A stretch of DNA of 64,000 nucleotides from Chloranthus sessilifolius (Eukaryota; Streptophyta; Magnoliopsida; Chloranthales; Chloranthaceae), in assembly GCA_021018995.1 (NCBI GenBank), contig CM037587.1:89091251-89155250 (forward strand), given 5' to 3'. The translations under genes were made by a program, and so were the position numbers. The notes under the pieces were generated by a model. It did not search any database. It was not told the origin of the DNA and worked only from the letters and a program-made list of their open reading frames with translations. Of the stretch, positions 10,378 to 21,367 are shown piece by piece. Within the stretch, counting starts at the first letter, position 1, and each line of letters opens with the position of its first letter.

Positions 10378-12049
10378 AAATACAAGAAGAGGTAGGAGCC
10401 ATGAGTCTGGATGAGGAGATCCCTATCGAGGAACTCCCCAATGAACTCCTTGACCAGTGTGTCTATTTTGAGCATGGCCCTACACTGATCGTGGAAGAAA
10501 TAAAGGACGTCAATTAAGGGACCGAGGAGATTCCTAAAATTATCAAGATCGAAACGTCGCTGTCTCTCGAGGAAAGAAAAAGTATGTTTGATTTCCTTCA
10601 GTCATACCAAGACATCTTCGCATTGTCATATGAGGACATGCCTAGTTTGGATGCCGATTTGGTCGAGCATAGTTGCCACTATATCCAGATGTTAAGCCGG
10701 TCAAGCAGAAGTTGAGACGTCGTAGACTAGAATGGATGTTGAAAGTGAAGGATGAAGTTATCAAATAGTACGATGCAAGATTTTTCATGGACTCTAAATA
10801 TCCGTAATGGCTAACCAATATCGTCTATGTGCTGAAGAAAGATGGAAAGATCCGCATGTGCATCGACTTCAGAAATCTAAACAGGGCAAGCCCAAAGGAC
10901 GAATTCCCATTACCTCACATTGACATCGTGGTTGATAACACTGCGGGACATGGGATGGTCTCATTTATGGATGGATTTTCTGGATATAATCAGATCAAGA
11001 TGGCCGAAGACCAAGAGAAGACAGCGTTCATTACCCCGTGGGGAACTTTCTATTACTGAGTCATGCCTTTTGGGTTGAAGAATGCTGGGGCAACATATCA
11101 GAGAGCGATGACTGCACTCTTCCATGGCATGATGCACCAAGAAATTGAGGTGTACGTACATGACATGATTGCCAAGTCACCAGAAAGAGAGGATCATCTA
11201 ATAAACCTCCAAAAACTATTTGAGAGGCTGAGAAAATACAGGCTACACCTGAACCCTCAAAAGTGCGCATTCGACACCATGTTAGGAAAATTGTTGGGCT
11301 TCATTGTCAGCAGAAGAAGCATCGAGGTTGACTTGATCAAGGTGAAAGCTATCATCAAAATGCCACCGCCCTCTACCAGAAAAGAGGTCAGAGGTTTCTT
11401 GAGCAGAATACAGTACATCAGTCGGTTCATTACACAGCTAACTCCTATCTGCACGCCAATCTTCAAGCTACTAAGGAAAGATTCGCCAATCGAATGGAAT
11501 GATGACTGTCAGGTGGCATTTGATAAAATTAAAGGTTACCTTTTCAACTCACCAATTTTGGTGCTGCCCAAACTCGAGAGACCACACTTAATGTATCTCT
11601 CTATGACGGAAGTTTCGATGGGATGTGTCCTAGGGCAACATGATGAAATAGGAAGAAGAGAGCAGGCTATCTACTATCTCAACAAGAAGTTTACTAACTG
11701 CGAGACACGCTATTCTCATCTGGAGAAAGCATGCCCTACTCTCGTATGGGCTATACAGAGGCTCTGTAAGTACTTACTTTCCCAAGATATTCTCTTTTTG
11801 GCACGGATGAATCCATTGAAGTACTTGTTTGAAAAGCCAGCTCTCACGGGTAGAACCACACATTGGCAGCTCCTCCTATCATAGTTTGACATTACATATG
11901 TCATGTAGAAATTAATAAAGGGGAAAGCACTAGCCGATCATCTTGCTAAGAACCCTTTACCTGACTACGAGCTGTTGAGAACTGAATTCCCAGATGAGGA
12001 CATCTTGTTCATGACAAGGGATGACACGGTGAAGGCAGAGGAGTCCTGA
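10378..12049 (+). pseudogene. Element B reverse transcriptase and RNase H
   Basis: The linker at 10400-10680 is followed by RT. Segment 10829-11059 has MLKKDGKIRMCIDFRNLN, HIDIVVDN and FMDGFSGYNQIKM (block A Asp). After a TGA it continues at 11063 with MPFGLKNAGATYQRAM and the catalytic box, which reads YVHD where F has YVDD (His codon 11159-11161). Connection-domain motifs (GFIVSRRSIEVD, GFLSRIQYISRFI) follow. The RNase H begins near 11590 and ends at about 11950 with GKALADHLA. A one-base deletion near 10668 and several stops break the frame. Element C is inserted just after 12049, in the linker to the second RNase H. RT would copy the element RNA in the cytoplasmic particle; this copy cannot. 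Confidence 0.85.
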
Positions 12050-12054
12050 GTAAC
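12050..12054 (+). repeat. Left target-site duplication of element C
   Basis: GTAAC here pairs with GTAAT at 39270-39274 (four of five bases). Joining B across C restores the second RNase H linker seen intact in F near 60250. Confidence 0.7.
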
Positions 12055-13668
12055 TGGCTTGCTTCTTTATTACGTATATATTTTATATTAAATTCAAGTC
12101 TTAACCTATTGTAAGCACACAATGGAAATCATAGTACTAGCATAGGATCGTTCCCACAAGGAAGTTTGTTATCTAATTAATTCTTTTGTTTTTTCTTTTA
12201 TTCAAATCTTTATCTCTAAAAACTTCTATTTATCTTTAAGATCTAATCTACTAGAGAAATATGAATAAAAGAATGGTTGTCTAATCTAAAGTGCATAAAA
12301 TAAATCCTAATCCTCCTTCATATTAAGGTCGTCAATCTTAATCTTTAGCTATCGAATATTTATAAATTTAAATAATACCATTACACTATATTTCTAGTCT
12401 CCTAGCATTGGGCGTCAATCAATTCTAAGATCCTATCAATACAAATTTAATCTAATCAACAACTTCCTAAAATCTGGGCGTCAATCAAACCTTAGAAAAT
12501 TGAAGATGGAAAAGTAAAACCATTACACGAATCTGCAAATTCTAACCTGAGTTGTCAATTCAAATCAAAAGTTGAAGATATTTACAAAGCAAATAAATCT
12601 AAACTAGAAAATAAAGTAAAATATATCCTTCACCCCCTCAGCTGCAGTCGTCAATTGCTCTTGAGAAATTACAGATATCTATACTAATCTTCAGCACTCA
12701 ATCGCAATCGTCAATTGCTCTTAAGAAACTTCTGATATCTAATCTACTCTAACTATTTTACACTACTTTGATCGAAAGAAAATCCAACCTCAAGCGTCAA
12801 TTGATGTTGAAATTCTTCGATGCTTATTCCTATGCCGAGCTCTCTTATTTATAGATCATAAGGAGTTGGTTTACAAAGATCTAGTTCTAATAAAATAAAC
12901 TACTAAAAATATAAGTTTCATAATATAACTCTAATTCCTAATTTTATCTTTCCTTTGCTTCAGTGGTTGATATACTTCTAGAACTTTCTTTATACTTTAG
13001 CAACAGAGTCCTTCAAAATCTTCTTCATCAATTTCCTCAGATCCATGATTCGCCAGACTTCTAATTTAAGAGATCTTCTATTTCTGGCTCATGGCGGTGA
13101 TAGTTCTCAAGTGATCAGCAGCAGTGAACTAAGCTTTTTGTAGAATTACTAATAACGATTCTATATTCTTTCTTCTTAAGTGGAAAATCGTAAATTATAA
13201 TTTTTTGCTTTCAATAGGGTTCGTAGAGGAAAAATCGCAAAAGATAATTCTTCAGTTTTGTCATTTTCTGTAAAATCGTAAATAACAATTTTATACTTCT
13301 TCATACTGCTCACTCTCATTACTTTGATAAGACTGGGCCGATGATTCTCTAGAAAATTATAAATATTTCTTTTCCTTGAGCTATTTCCTCTGTAAAATCG
13401 TAAATCACAATTCTTTGGCTTTCATAGTCTCTCACTCTGGGAAAATCATAAATAGCGATATTTCATTCTTTTCAGTAGGCGGAGCTTTCGTCTTTCAATC
13501 TATTGTCATTCTTACTATTTTTTGAGTTACTTTTGATAAATATTATCACTTTAGCTTTATTTTACTGCTTTTCCTTAATATTTGTATATCAACAACTTAT
13601 TAGTAGCAAACTATGGTCTAGCATCACTAAGTTAAGAGTGATAAAATGGTAAATTATGTGACTTATCA
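12055..13668 (-). repeat. Element C 3' LTR
   Basis: On the plus strand starts TGGCTTGCTTC and ends ACTTATCA, 1614 bp. It pairs with 37811-39269. It contains an internal near-duplication (two units of about 65 bp around 12645-12745, sharing CAATTGCTCTT) and several AATCGTAAAT-type motifs at 13140-13470. It is 155 bp longer than its partner, mainly because the partner has a 143-bp deletion. Confidence 0.9.
12846..12853 (-). promoter_or_regulatory. TATA box of element C 3' LTR
   Basis: The minus strand reads TATAAATA in the context TCTATAAATAAGAG. The partner LTR has the matching site at 38461-38468. Confidence 0.5.
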
Positions 13669-13700
13669 CACCCCCAAACTTAGGTTTTGCTAGTCCCTAG
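13669..13700 (-). other. Element C polypurine tract
   Basis: The minus strand reads GGACTAGCAAAACCTAAG then TTTGGGGGTG directly before the 3' LTR start TGATAAGTCAC. It matches the PPT context of D (25838-25863), although the LTRs differ. Confidence 0.7.
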
Positions 13701-14112
13701 TGTTATTCACTGAAAAATACCACTTTTCACCTTTTAACCAGCCTTTGATAGACCTTGAAGTAGACTAATAATCATTTTTTAAGTGTATTTTATAGTTAGC
13801 AATAATCTGTACAACTTAACACAAAATCTATCATTATTGGCCCAAAGAAGAGGAAGAAGACATGTAAAGATGATAGCTGAACCAAAGCCTAATGGAACAC
13901 CCTAGTAGTGCTCACCATCGTGACTCATCTGCTGGTCATCATTGACCAAAAGCTTAGTAGATGAATGAAGTTAGCTGAGAATGGAGACAAAGGCAGCAAG
14001 TGCAATTCATCAGAGCATACAAAGACAGATCTCGCAGAGTTGAGAAGCTCCCTCGCGAAGCTAAGGATGCAGTGGAAGATGCCCTCGCACAGATAGGGCG
14101 CGCAGTTAAGAG

Positions 14113-14117
14113 GAGAG
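14113..14117 (+). repeat. Left target-site duplication of element D
   Basis: GAGAG directly before the LTR start at 14118 pairs with GAGAG at 28561-28565 directly after the 3' LTR. Confidence 0.85.
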
Positions 14118-16784
14118 TGTTATTCACTGAAAAGTATCATTTTTCACCTCTTAACTTAGCCTTTGCTGGACCTTGAAGCAGACTAATAATCATTTGTTAA
14201 GTGATTTTTATAGTTAGCAATAAAATGTGCAGCTTAATACAAACTCCTTACTTTTTAGCCCAAAAGAGGAGAGAGAATATAAGCAAAGATGACAGCTGAG
14301 CCAAAGCCTAATGGAACACCTTGGTAGTGCTCACCATGGTGACTCACTATTGTTGATCATCATTGACCTAAAGTCTAGCAGATGACTGAAGTCAGCTGAG
14401 AAGGAAGGATGCTACAACAGCAGCAAGTGTAGTGCAGCAATGTCAAGAAACAGACCTCGCAGAGTTGAGGAGCCTCCTCGCAAAGCTAAAGATGTAGTGG
14501 AAGAAGCTCTCGCACAAATAGACCACACAGTCAAGAGGAGAGTTGTAAAGACATCATGAAGATCTCACGGTGTAAAACCTTTAAAATTCGTGGTCGCGAA
14601 GCTCTCACGGAGATCAAGCCTCAAAGCAGTCGTGCGTGAAACATAGCGAGCCCATATGCATAGACAATAAAAAGTCACCTTGCGGAGTTCTCGCGTGGCC
14701 CTGAAAGAGAGACACCTAAAATTCCCCTCACACTGATCTCGTGCACTCTGAAGCCTTATAAGTTACTATGCGAGCGCAGGAGCCCACCTATGCGAGTACT
14801 TAGCAAGAGAGAGCTCCTGAAGCTCTACTGTGTGAAACACCCTGGCTCTCTAGATCATCTCCGTGATAGCACTGCGATGTGAAGCAACTGTGCGATTCAC
14901 TAAAGGTTTACTGTGCGAATGAGCCCTTCCCATAAGCGAAAGGTAACTCTGCGAAACTTAAGCAACTGTGTGAGTAAACTAAAATAGATGCCAACCCCAC
15001 GAAGCGCGGGTTCTCCACTTCTCAGTATTAACTCAGGGAACTTTTGGGAATTTCTCAAGGCTAGAGCACACTTCCCGAGGCATGGATTTTGAAGCGCACA
15101 TCTCGAGGCATTCAAGGATTGTAACAGTGCCACGTCTATTGGAAAAATTAGGGTTAATCTTTTTAGAGCCAAGGCTATTTTGATAGAGTATATAAGCTGT
15201 ACTTAGAGTTTATTATTTTCATCTTTCCTTCATCCTCTGTCGGCTGAGAGCTCTAGCAGGCTAGGGTTAGGGTTTGATCACCTCTTTTTCCTATTTCTCT
15301 TCTCTCTTAGCTTAGCACTTACTGGCTAATCCCTTTGTAAGCAGCTAGGTTTAGTTTTGTTTCAGTCTTGTAATAGATTTTATATACATTGGGATTGTGG
15401 ATGAGCAATTGTGTATAGGCTGCAGCCAGGAGACAGTTCATTGTAAGTTTTATTTCTATTAATGAACTGTTGTTTTAATGCTTAATCAAATTTATAGATC
15501 TTATGGTTTCTTTAGATGTCTATAGGATCCATATATTTGGGACTAGCCCATTTAGTTTCTAATAGATCTATTATCTATCATCTGATTTCCCTTGGTTTGA
15601 TAGACACATGGAAAGAAATGTGGGATCTGTAGTGAGATGGTTATAGTAGTTTTCATGTTCTTTCTCAGGCCTCTATGGGATGGACAGACCAATGGGATAC
15701 CCTGTGACCATTCAAGTGGACAGAGTATAGCCCTAAGGTTGTGTCCATCCACATGTTTGAGAAGGATTCTTCTCCCCTGCATAGGAGCTTCTAGAGTCTT
15801 GTGAGGAAGTTTGTACAATAACTGGCTCCCCTCTGTTCTACCTAATCGATATCAGATGTTAGATTTGATCTCTTGTAGTAATTATAGTTTGAGGCTGAGT
15901 CATTACAGGTCATTTGTAGCAATGACCAGCTGAGCTAAAGGCCTTATTCAACCTGTTGCATGGTCCTTTTTGTGGGGACTAGTGAGCAGTTGGCCTTAGC
16001 AAAGCACTTAGGATCTTATGGGTTAGAATACCTATGGATGTCAGCCAGGTCTGTGTGAAGATCTAGGGAGCGGAGCTTGTAGCACTGGCATTACATAGTG
16101 CTACAATAGTATTCATGGCTAGAGCTCATCCAGTGGCTGTGGAGATGATCGATCCACTCTTCTGGATTAGACTAGCGAATTTCTGGTTTAACCAATGGGA
16201 TTTGACAGACTCTATCGGATACCCTGTGGCCGTTAGAGTGGACAGAGTATAGTCCTAAGAGCGCCCCAAATGGCATGGGTTAAACTGGGAGCTTATACCT
16301 TATTGAGGCTTTTTATAGTGTCTCAGCAAGGAGCACTATAGAGACAGACTAAATCTGAGTTACATTACTGCATCATTAACTCTAGCTCAACCTGCTTACT
16401 TCTCATAATTTTTATATTTTATTTTGGCACGCACTGCCACCATCCCCCTCTTAACCCTTTCTTTAAGATAGGGCTATATTTTATTTCTCTATTTTTAGGA
16501 TTAATTTAGTGTAGTCGTGACACCCAACTATCTTTCTTTAGGATTGTCAGATCTGTAGCCAGATCTGGAGGCCTACTATTATAGCCCATTTTCAGTTCTA
16601 GATCAATTTCTCTATGGGACAAACTCTTACTTATCAAAACTTGCTACAATGGACCCTGTATCGTGCAGGACTGTGTTTATTTCAGACTTTCTATGCTAAC
16701 CCATCTCTAATTCCCCACTCTTGATTTATTCACTCCACTGTTCTTAATAAAATAGCAGCAAGAGTTGCGAATAATGGACCAACA
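14118..16784 (+). repeat. Element D 5' LTR
   Basis: Starts TGTTATTCACTG, ends CCAACA, 2667 bp. The region 14450-15130 is crowded with GCGA/CGCGAG-type motifs. Pairs with 25864-28560. No gene is seen inside; open frames on the minus strand (14900-15172, 15552-15818) are chance frames. Confidence 0.9.
15189..15195 (+). promoter_or_regulatory. TATA box of element D 5' LTR
   Basis: TATATAA in GAGTATATAAGCTG. The same site occurs at 26940 in the 3' LTR, 29207 in E and both G LTRs, so it is a conserved U3 promoter element. Confidence 0.6.
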
Positions 16785-17240
16785 ACTTTTTGACGCCGCT
16801 ACCGGGGATATTGATCTTTTTAATAGACCTGAGTTGTACCATAACTTAGACTAATAAATTCTTTGTAGTTATGTTTAATCTAGAATTAAAGTACTACTGA
16901 TTCTTTATAGAATTTTGTAGAAATGGACAGCAGAAGAAGGGAAAAGCTAGAGCTGCAAGTGGAGTGTAGCTAGCTCTGTTTGCACTTCCTTTCCCCTAAC
17001 TCTCATGCCATTTATGTTGAATCCCTTGTTATTTTTTTTAATGTAAATCTGTGTAGTTATTATTTTTTTGTTTGAAATTCTTTCTGTGTGCTTGTAAGCA
17101 TTTTCATTACTGTTGGTGAGTGTATGCTCGGTAGAAGGTCCTTAAACCCTGACTTGGAACCCCCAAATTCAGAGGTGGAAAGGATCCTTAGACCTAGACA
17201 CACCACATAGAGCCCTGCTATTGAGACTGAACCAGCAACC
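16785..17240 (+). other. Element D PBS and gag leader
   Basis: The PBS TGACGCCGCTACCGGGGA (16791-16808) follows the LTR after six bases (ACTTTT). The Athila consensus starts TGGCGCC, so the third base has changed G to A. The rest, to the gag ATG at 17241, is an untranslated leader with T-rich stretches and no other clear signal. Confidence 0.75.
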
Positions 17241-19009
17241 ATGGCTGAGAGGAAGAGGACATTGAAAGAATATAATGCACCTAGGGAGTACACCTGTCTC
17301 TTCTATATTCAGTTTTCCTCTGTTGAGGAGAACTATGAAATTAAATCCTCCACCATCAGTATGCTGCCTTCATTTCATGGGCTGAGTAAAGAAGATCCCT
17401 ACAAGCATATTGACCAGTTTTTAGCACTTTACACTACCTTCAACATTGCTGGCTTGGGGCCTGAGGCCACTAAACTGAGGATTTTTCCTTTTTCATTAAA
17501 GGACAAAGCCAACACATGGCTATCAAAGCTCTCAGCCAACAGCATATAGTCATGGAGTGACCTTCAAACCAAGATCCTGGCAAAAATTTTCCCCATGAAC
17601 AAAACAAGCCAGATGAGGACAAATATTCTGTCATTCACTCAGTCCTTAATTGAGAGCTTTAATGAAGCTTGGGAAAGATTCCAGGAGATGTTAAAATAAT
17701 GCCCCCACCACCAAATCCCAATGTGGCAGCTTATTCAACTGTTTTATCAAGGAATTAATGCCAAGAGCAGGGATATGGTGGATGCTTCCTATGGTGGTAG
17801 CTACCTCCACAAGACAGCTGAGGAAGCATGGGAGCTGTTTGACATAATAGAGGAAAATTCCATGCAGCAGGAGTCTCTGTCACGCAATGACAGTCAGATT
17901 CTAACTAAAATGGTGAAAGAGGCCACCCCTAGAGGTGGAATATATAAAGTGAAGGTGCAAGGTGATTTGGAGAGGAAGGTAGATAGCCTGAGCTTGAAGT
18001 TTGATAAATTGATAAATGTGATGCAACCTCGGATGGTTGCACAGGTGGAGGAAGCATGTCTGTTATGTCAATCTCCCACACATTCTATTCATGATTATCC
18101 ATCTGCCAACCAATTTCTAAATTTAATTATGGAGCATGCCAATGCTACTCAAACCTTTGGGCAGCAGTCTGTTGGGTATGCTTGGAGGAACCACCCAAAT
18201 CTGAGGTGGAGACAAGACTCATATCCTCAACCCCAGCAGCAGCAGATGGTAGCTCCTTACAGGCCCCAGCACTAGTTTACTCAAGGTTACCCACCAAGGC
18301 AAAATTTCCTGTTACCTGCCCCACATTCTAACCAATTGGTCTTGCCCCCACAACAGCCCAGATCCTCTTCATTTGAAGAGCAGATGATGTCTTCAATGCA
18401 AAACTTGGGTCTCATGGACAGAGCATCAAGAAGATGGAGGACCAGATGGGACAGATTTGTATTGCTCTGAACATGAGGGAGGAAGAAAAATTGCCCAATC
18501 AGCCCCTAGCCAATTCAAAAGGGCAGCTCTTGCTTGGAGAAACACCCTCTACCCATGAAGATGCTAATGCCATAACTACCCTTAGGAGTGGCAGGGTGGT
18601 TGAAAATTTAGTGGGCAGTAAACAGGAGGTCACAGAAAATGAAACTAAAAATGAAAGGATTGTTAGTGTCAAGGAGCCGAGGCTTGTGTCCCCTGCTATG
18701 GATCAGCTAGGGAAAAATAATGGGACTGATGTTGAGCCCCAACATAAAGAAATAAATGAAGATAAAAGAATAAGAAAAAAATATGACCATGATGGCAGTA
18801 GTAGTATCAGCAGTGCCACAGCTGCCATTTCCTCAAGCTCTAGCTGGCCCATCCCCTTTGATAAAGGGAATGTTCAAATGGAGGAAATGCTCGAGACTTT
18901 CAAGCAGGTTCGGATCAACTTGCCCCTGCTTGATGCCATAAAGCAAGTCCCTGCCTATGCTAAATTTTTAAAGGACCTCTGCACTCAAAAGAGGAAAGCT
19001 AGGGTATAA
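17241..19009 (+). pseudogene. Element D Gag polyprotein, with stops
   Basis: Start ATG at 17241 in CAACCATGGCT, a good context. Residues about 30-100 contain EENYEIKSSTISMLPSFHGL and EDPYKHIDQF, the Athila Gag domain. A TAG at 17547-17549 interrupts it; G has CAG there, so it is a C-to-T loss. A TAA lies near 17697. The frame resumes at 17721-18275 (QLIQLFYQGI, AEEAWELFDIIEENS) and includes a zinc knuckle near 18055-18100 whose last Cys is Tyr (CLLCQSPTHSIHDY). From 18434 to 19009 a hydrophilic tail includes ITTLRSGRVVEN, typical before the Athila protease. Gag would form the particle and bind RNA. Confidence 0.85.
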
Positions 19010-19141
19010 TTGTCTAAAAGATTTTTTGCTATTGAGCATGTTGAGTCAGTTCTATCCATCGCCACCCCTAAAAAATAACAAGACCCAGGGGTACCTACTA
19101 TCTCCTGCATAATCGAAAACTACACCATTGGAAAAGCCCTC

Positions 19142-20368
19142 TTGGATTTAGGGGCCCTCTTGGATTTAGGGGCCAGTGTAAACTTACTCCCTTATTCAGT
19201 GTATGAGGGGCTAGGTTTGGGGGAGCTTAAACCTACATTAGTTATGCTCCAACTGGCTAGCAGGTCTGAGAGGAGACCTGTGGGTGTGGTAGAGGATGTC
19301 TTGGTAGGGGTGAACAAAGTTTATTATCCATCTAATTTTCTTGTTTTGGACATGGACCCTTGCAAAAGCAAAACCCCAATTCCTGTTATCCTTGGCAGAC
19401 CATTCTTAGCTACTGCAAATGCTTGTATACAATGCAGGATAGGGGTAATGGAGGTTACTTTTGGGAACATGAAGGCCCATTTAAATGTGTACCATGCTGC
19501 TACAGTGCCTTATATTGATATTGAGGACTATTGTGTAGTAGATGTACTAGATCGACTGGTAGAAGAAGAATTATCCAATCTGCTGGATTGGGATAATCTG
19601 ATTGAAAGCATGAAAAATGTTTGGAGTTTGTTTGAGAAGGAGGCCCTAATTCCCATGACAGAAGACAGCATAAACACTGAGTCTTCTATGGGCCTAGTGC
19701 AACACATATTGCTACCCCTTCCTCCAGCCACTAAGGCACCTCTGTTCCCTGCAATTGAATGTCCTCCTAAGTTGGAGCTGAAGCAGCTCCCTGCCACATT
19801 AAAATATGCCTTCTTAGGGCAAGATAACAAGCTTCTCATGATTATCTCCTCCTCTTTCACTAGTGAGCAGGAGGAGGAATTACTAAATGTCCTTAAGAAG
19901 CACAAGAAAGCAATTGGGTGGACAATAGCTGACCTTGGAGGCACTGATGCCTCAGTGCGCATGCACAGGATTCACCTGGATGAGGGTACAAAACCCTCAA
20001 GGGAGATGCAGAGGAAGCTAAACCCTCACATGCAAGAGGTAGTCCTTAAGAAAATAGTAAAACTATTGGATGCAGGGGTGATTTACCCCATTTCAGATTC
20101 TGAATGGGTGTCACCTATCCAAGTGGTACCAAAAAAGTCAGGCATCACAGTTGTTATTTCCAATTCTGGGGAGTTGAATCCATCCAGAGAGACCACTGGC
20201 TGGAGAGTGTGCATTGATTATAGGAAACTCAACTCCAAAACTAGAAAGGACCACTTCCCTCTCCCTTTTATTGACCAAATCCTAGACAAGTTGGCTGGGA
20301 AGGCATACTATTATTTTCTTGATGGATACTCAGGGTATAAACAAATCCCTGTGGATCCTCAAGACTAG
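19142..20368 (+). CDS. Element D protease and RT N-terminal half (open segment)
   Basis: 408 codons open. Protease: DLGAS at residues 8-12, preceded by a second DLGA (residues 2-5) created by an 18-bp exact tandem duplication (19137-19154 and 19155-19172). ILGRPFL follows at about residues 83-89. A hydrophilic linker leads to RT: LKKHKKAIGWTIADL, then WVSPIQVVPKKSGITVV, CIDYRKLN, and YYFLDGYSGYKQI near the end with the block-A Asp. It ends at a TAG (20366-20368), probably a former CAG, and RT continues at 20417. The ATG at 19142 is only the first Met in this segment; the true polyprotein starts at gag. The duplication puts six extra residues at the active-site loop. Confidence 0.85.
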   Translation: MDLGALLDLGASVNLLPYSVYEGLGLGELKPTLVMLQLASRSERRPVGVVEDVLVGVNKVYYPSNFLVLDMDPCKSKTPIPVILGRPFLATANACIQCRIGVMEVTFGNMKAHLNVYHAATVPYIDIEDYCVVDVLDRLVEEELSNLLDWDNLIESMKNVWSLFEKEALIPMTEDSINTESSMGLVQHILLPLPPATKAPLFPAIECPPKLELKQLPATLKYAFLGQDNKLLMIISSSFTSEQEEELLNVLKKHKKAIGWTIADLGGTDASVRMHRIHLDEGTKPSREMQRKLNPHMQEVVLKKIVKLLDAGVIYPISDSEWVSPIQVVPKKSGITVVISNSGELNPSRETTGWRVCIDYRKLNSKTRKDHFPLPFIDQILDKLAGKAYYYFLDGYSGYKQIPVDPQD

Positions 20369-20416
20369 GAGAAAACTACTTTCACATGTCCCTTTGGCAC
20401 CTTCACTTACAAAAGG

Positions 20417-21367
20417 ATGCCTTTTGGACTGTGTAATGCCCCAGCCACTTTTCAGAGGTGCATGTATGCAATCTTTTCTGATATGATTGACAAATTCCTG
20501 AAAATCTTCATGGATGATTTCTCAGTGTTTGGGGACAGTTTTAGCCAATGCCTTTGTCACCTTGAAAAAGTTTTACAAAGATGTGAGGAGACCAACCTGG
20601 TCCTATGCTGGGAAAAGAGTCACTTTATGGTGACACAAGGTATTGTATTAGGCCATGTGGTTTCTCACAAGGGAATAAAGGTTGACAAGGCTAAGGTGGA
20701 CCTGATTTCACATCTTCCCCCACCCAGGACTGTCAAGCAGATCAGATCTTTTTTAGGACATGTTGGATTCTACAGGAGGTTCATCAAGGACTTCAACAAG
20801 ATTTCCAAACCATTGTGTCACCTGCTCTGCCAGGATGTGCCATTTTTATTCTCTGCTGAATGCCTTAAGGCCTTTGAGGCTTTGAAGAAGTGCCTCACCA
20901 CTACCCCTGTAATCCAAGCCTCAGATTACTCACTCCCCTTTGAGCTGATGTGTGATGCATCAGACTTAGCCATAGGTGATGTCTTAGGACAGAGGAAAGA
21001 TAAGCTGCCTGTAGTGATCTATTATTCCAGCAGAAAACTAGCTGAAGCTCAATTGAACTACACTACAACTGAGAAGGAGCGGCTTGTAGTAGTGTTTACT
21101 GTGGACAAGTTTAGACCCTACTTGTTGGGGTCTAAGATTGTAGTTTTTACAGATCACTCAGCCCTGAAATACCTATTGGCTAAGAAAGATGCAAAGCCTA
21201 GGTTGATCAGATGGATTCTCCTCTTACAAGAGTTTAATCTTGAGATCAAAGACAAGAAGGGAGTTGAGAATGCGTCAGCTGACCACCTCTCTAGGATTAT
21301 CTTGGAAGAATGTGCAGCAGCACCTATTAATGAGTTGTTCCCCGATAAGCATCTTTTTGCTGTGTAG
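20417..21367 (+). CDS. Element D RT C-terminal half and RNase H (open segment)
   Basis: 316 codons open. It begins at [16 protein letters not shown], and the RT catalytic box is intact as IFMDDF at about residue 30. Connection motifs follow ([33 protein letters not shown]). RNase H (about residues 170-300) keeps its acidic residues: [21 protein letters not shown] and NASADHLSR. This is the best-preserved enzyme in the window. It would copy the element RNA and degrade it in the RNA:DNA hybrid. The upstream TAG at 20366 separates it from the fingers domain. Confidence 0.9.
   Translation: MPFGLCNAPATFQRCMYAIFSDMIDKFLKIFMDDFSVFGDSFSQCLCHLEKVLQRCEETNLVLCWEKSHFMVTQGIVLGHVVSHKGIKVDKAKVDLISHLPPPRTVKQIRSFLGHVGFYRRFIKDFNKISKPLCHLLCQDVPFLFSAECLKAFEALKKCLTTTPVIQASDYSLPFELMCDASDLAIGDVLGQRKDKLPVVIYYSSRKLAEAQLNYTTTEKERLVVVFTVDKFRPYLLGSKIVVFTDHSALKYLLAKKDAKPRLIRWILLLQEFNLEIKDKKGVENASADHLSRIILEECAAAPINELFPDKHLFAV

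Noticed and set aside
19528-19962. 144-codon minus-strand frame
   Set aside because: It is a shadow of the protease-RT frame of element D.
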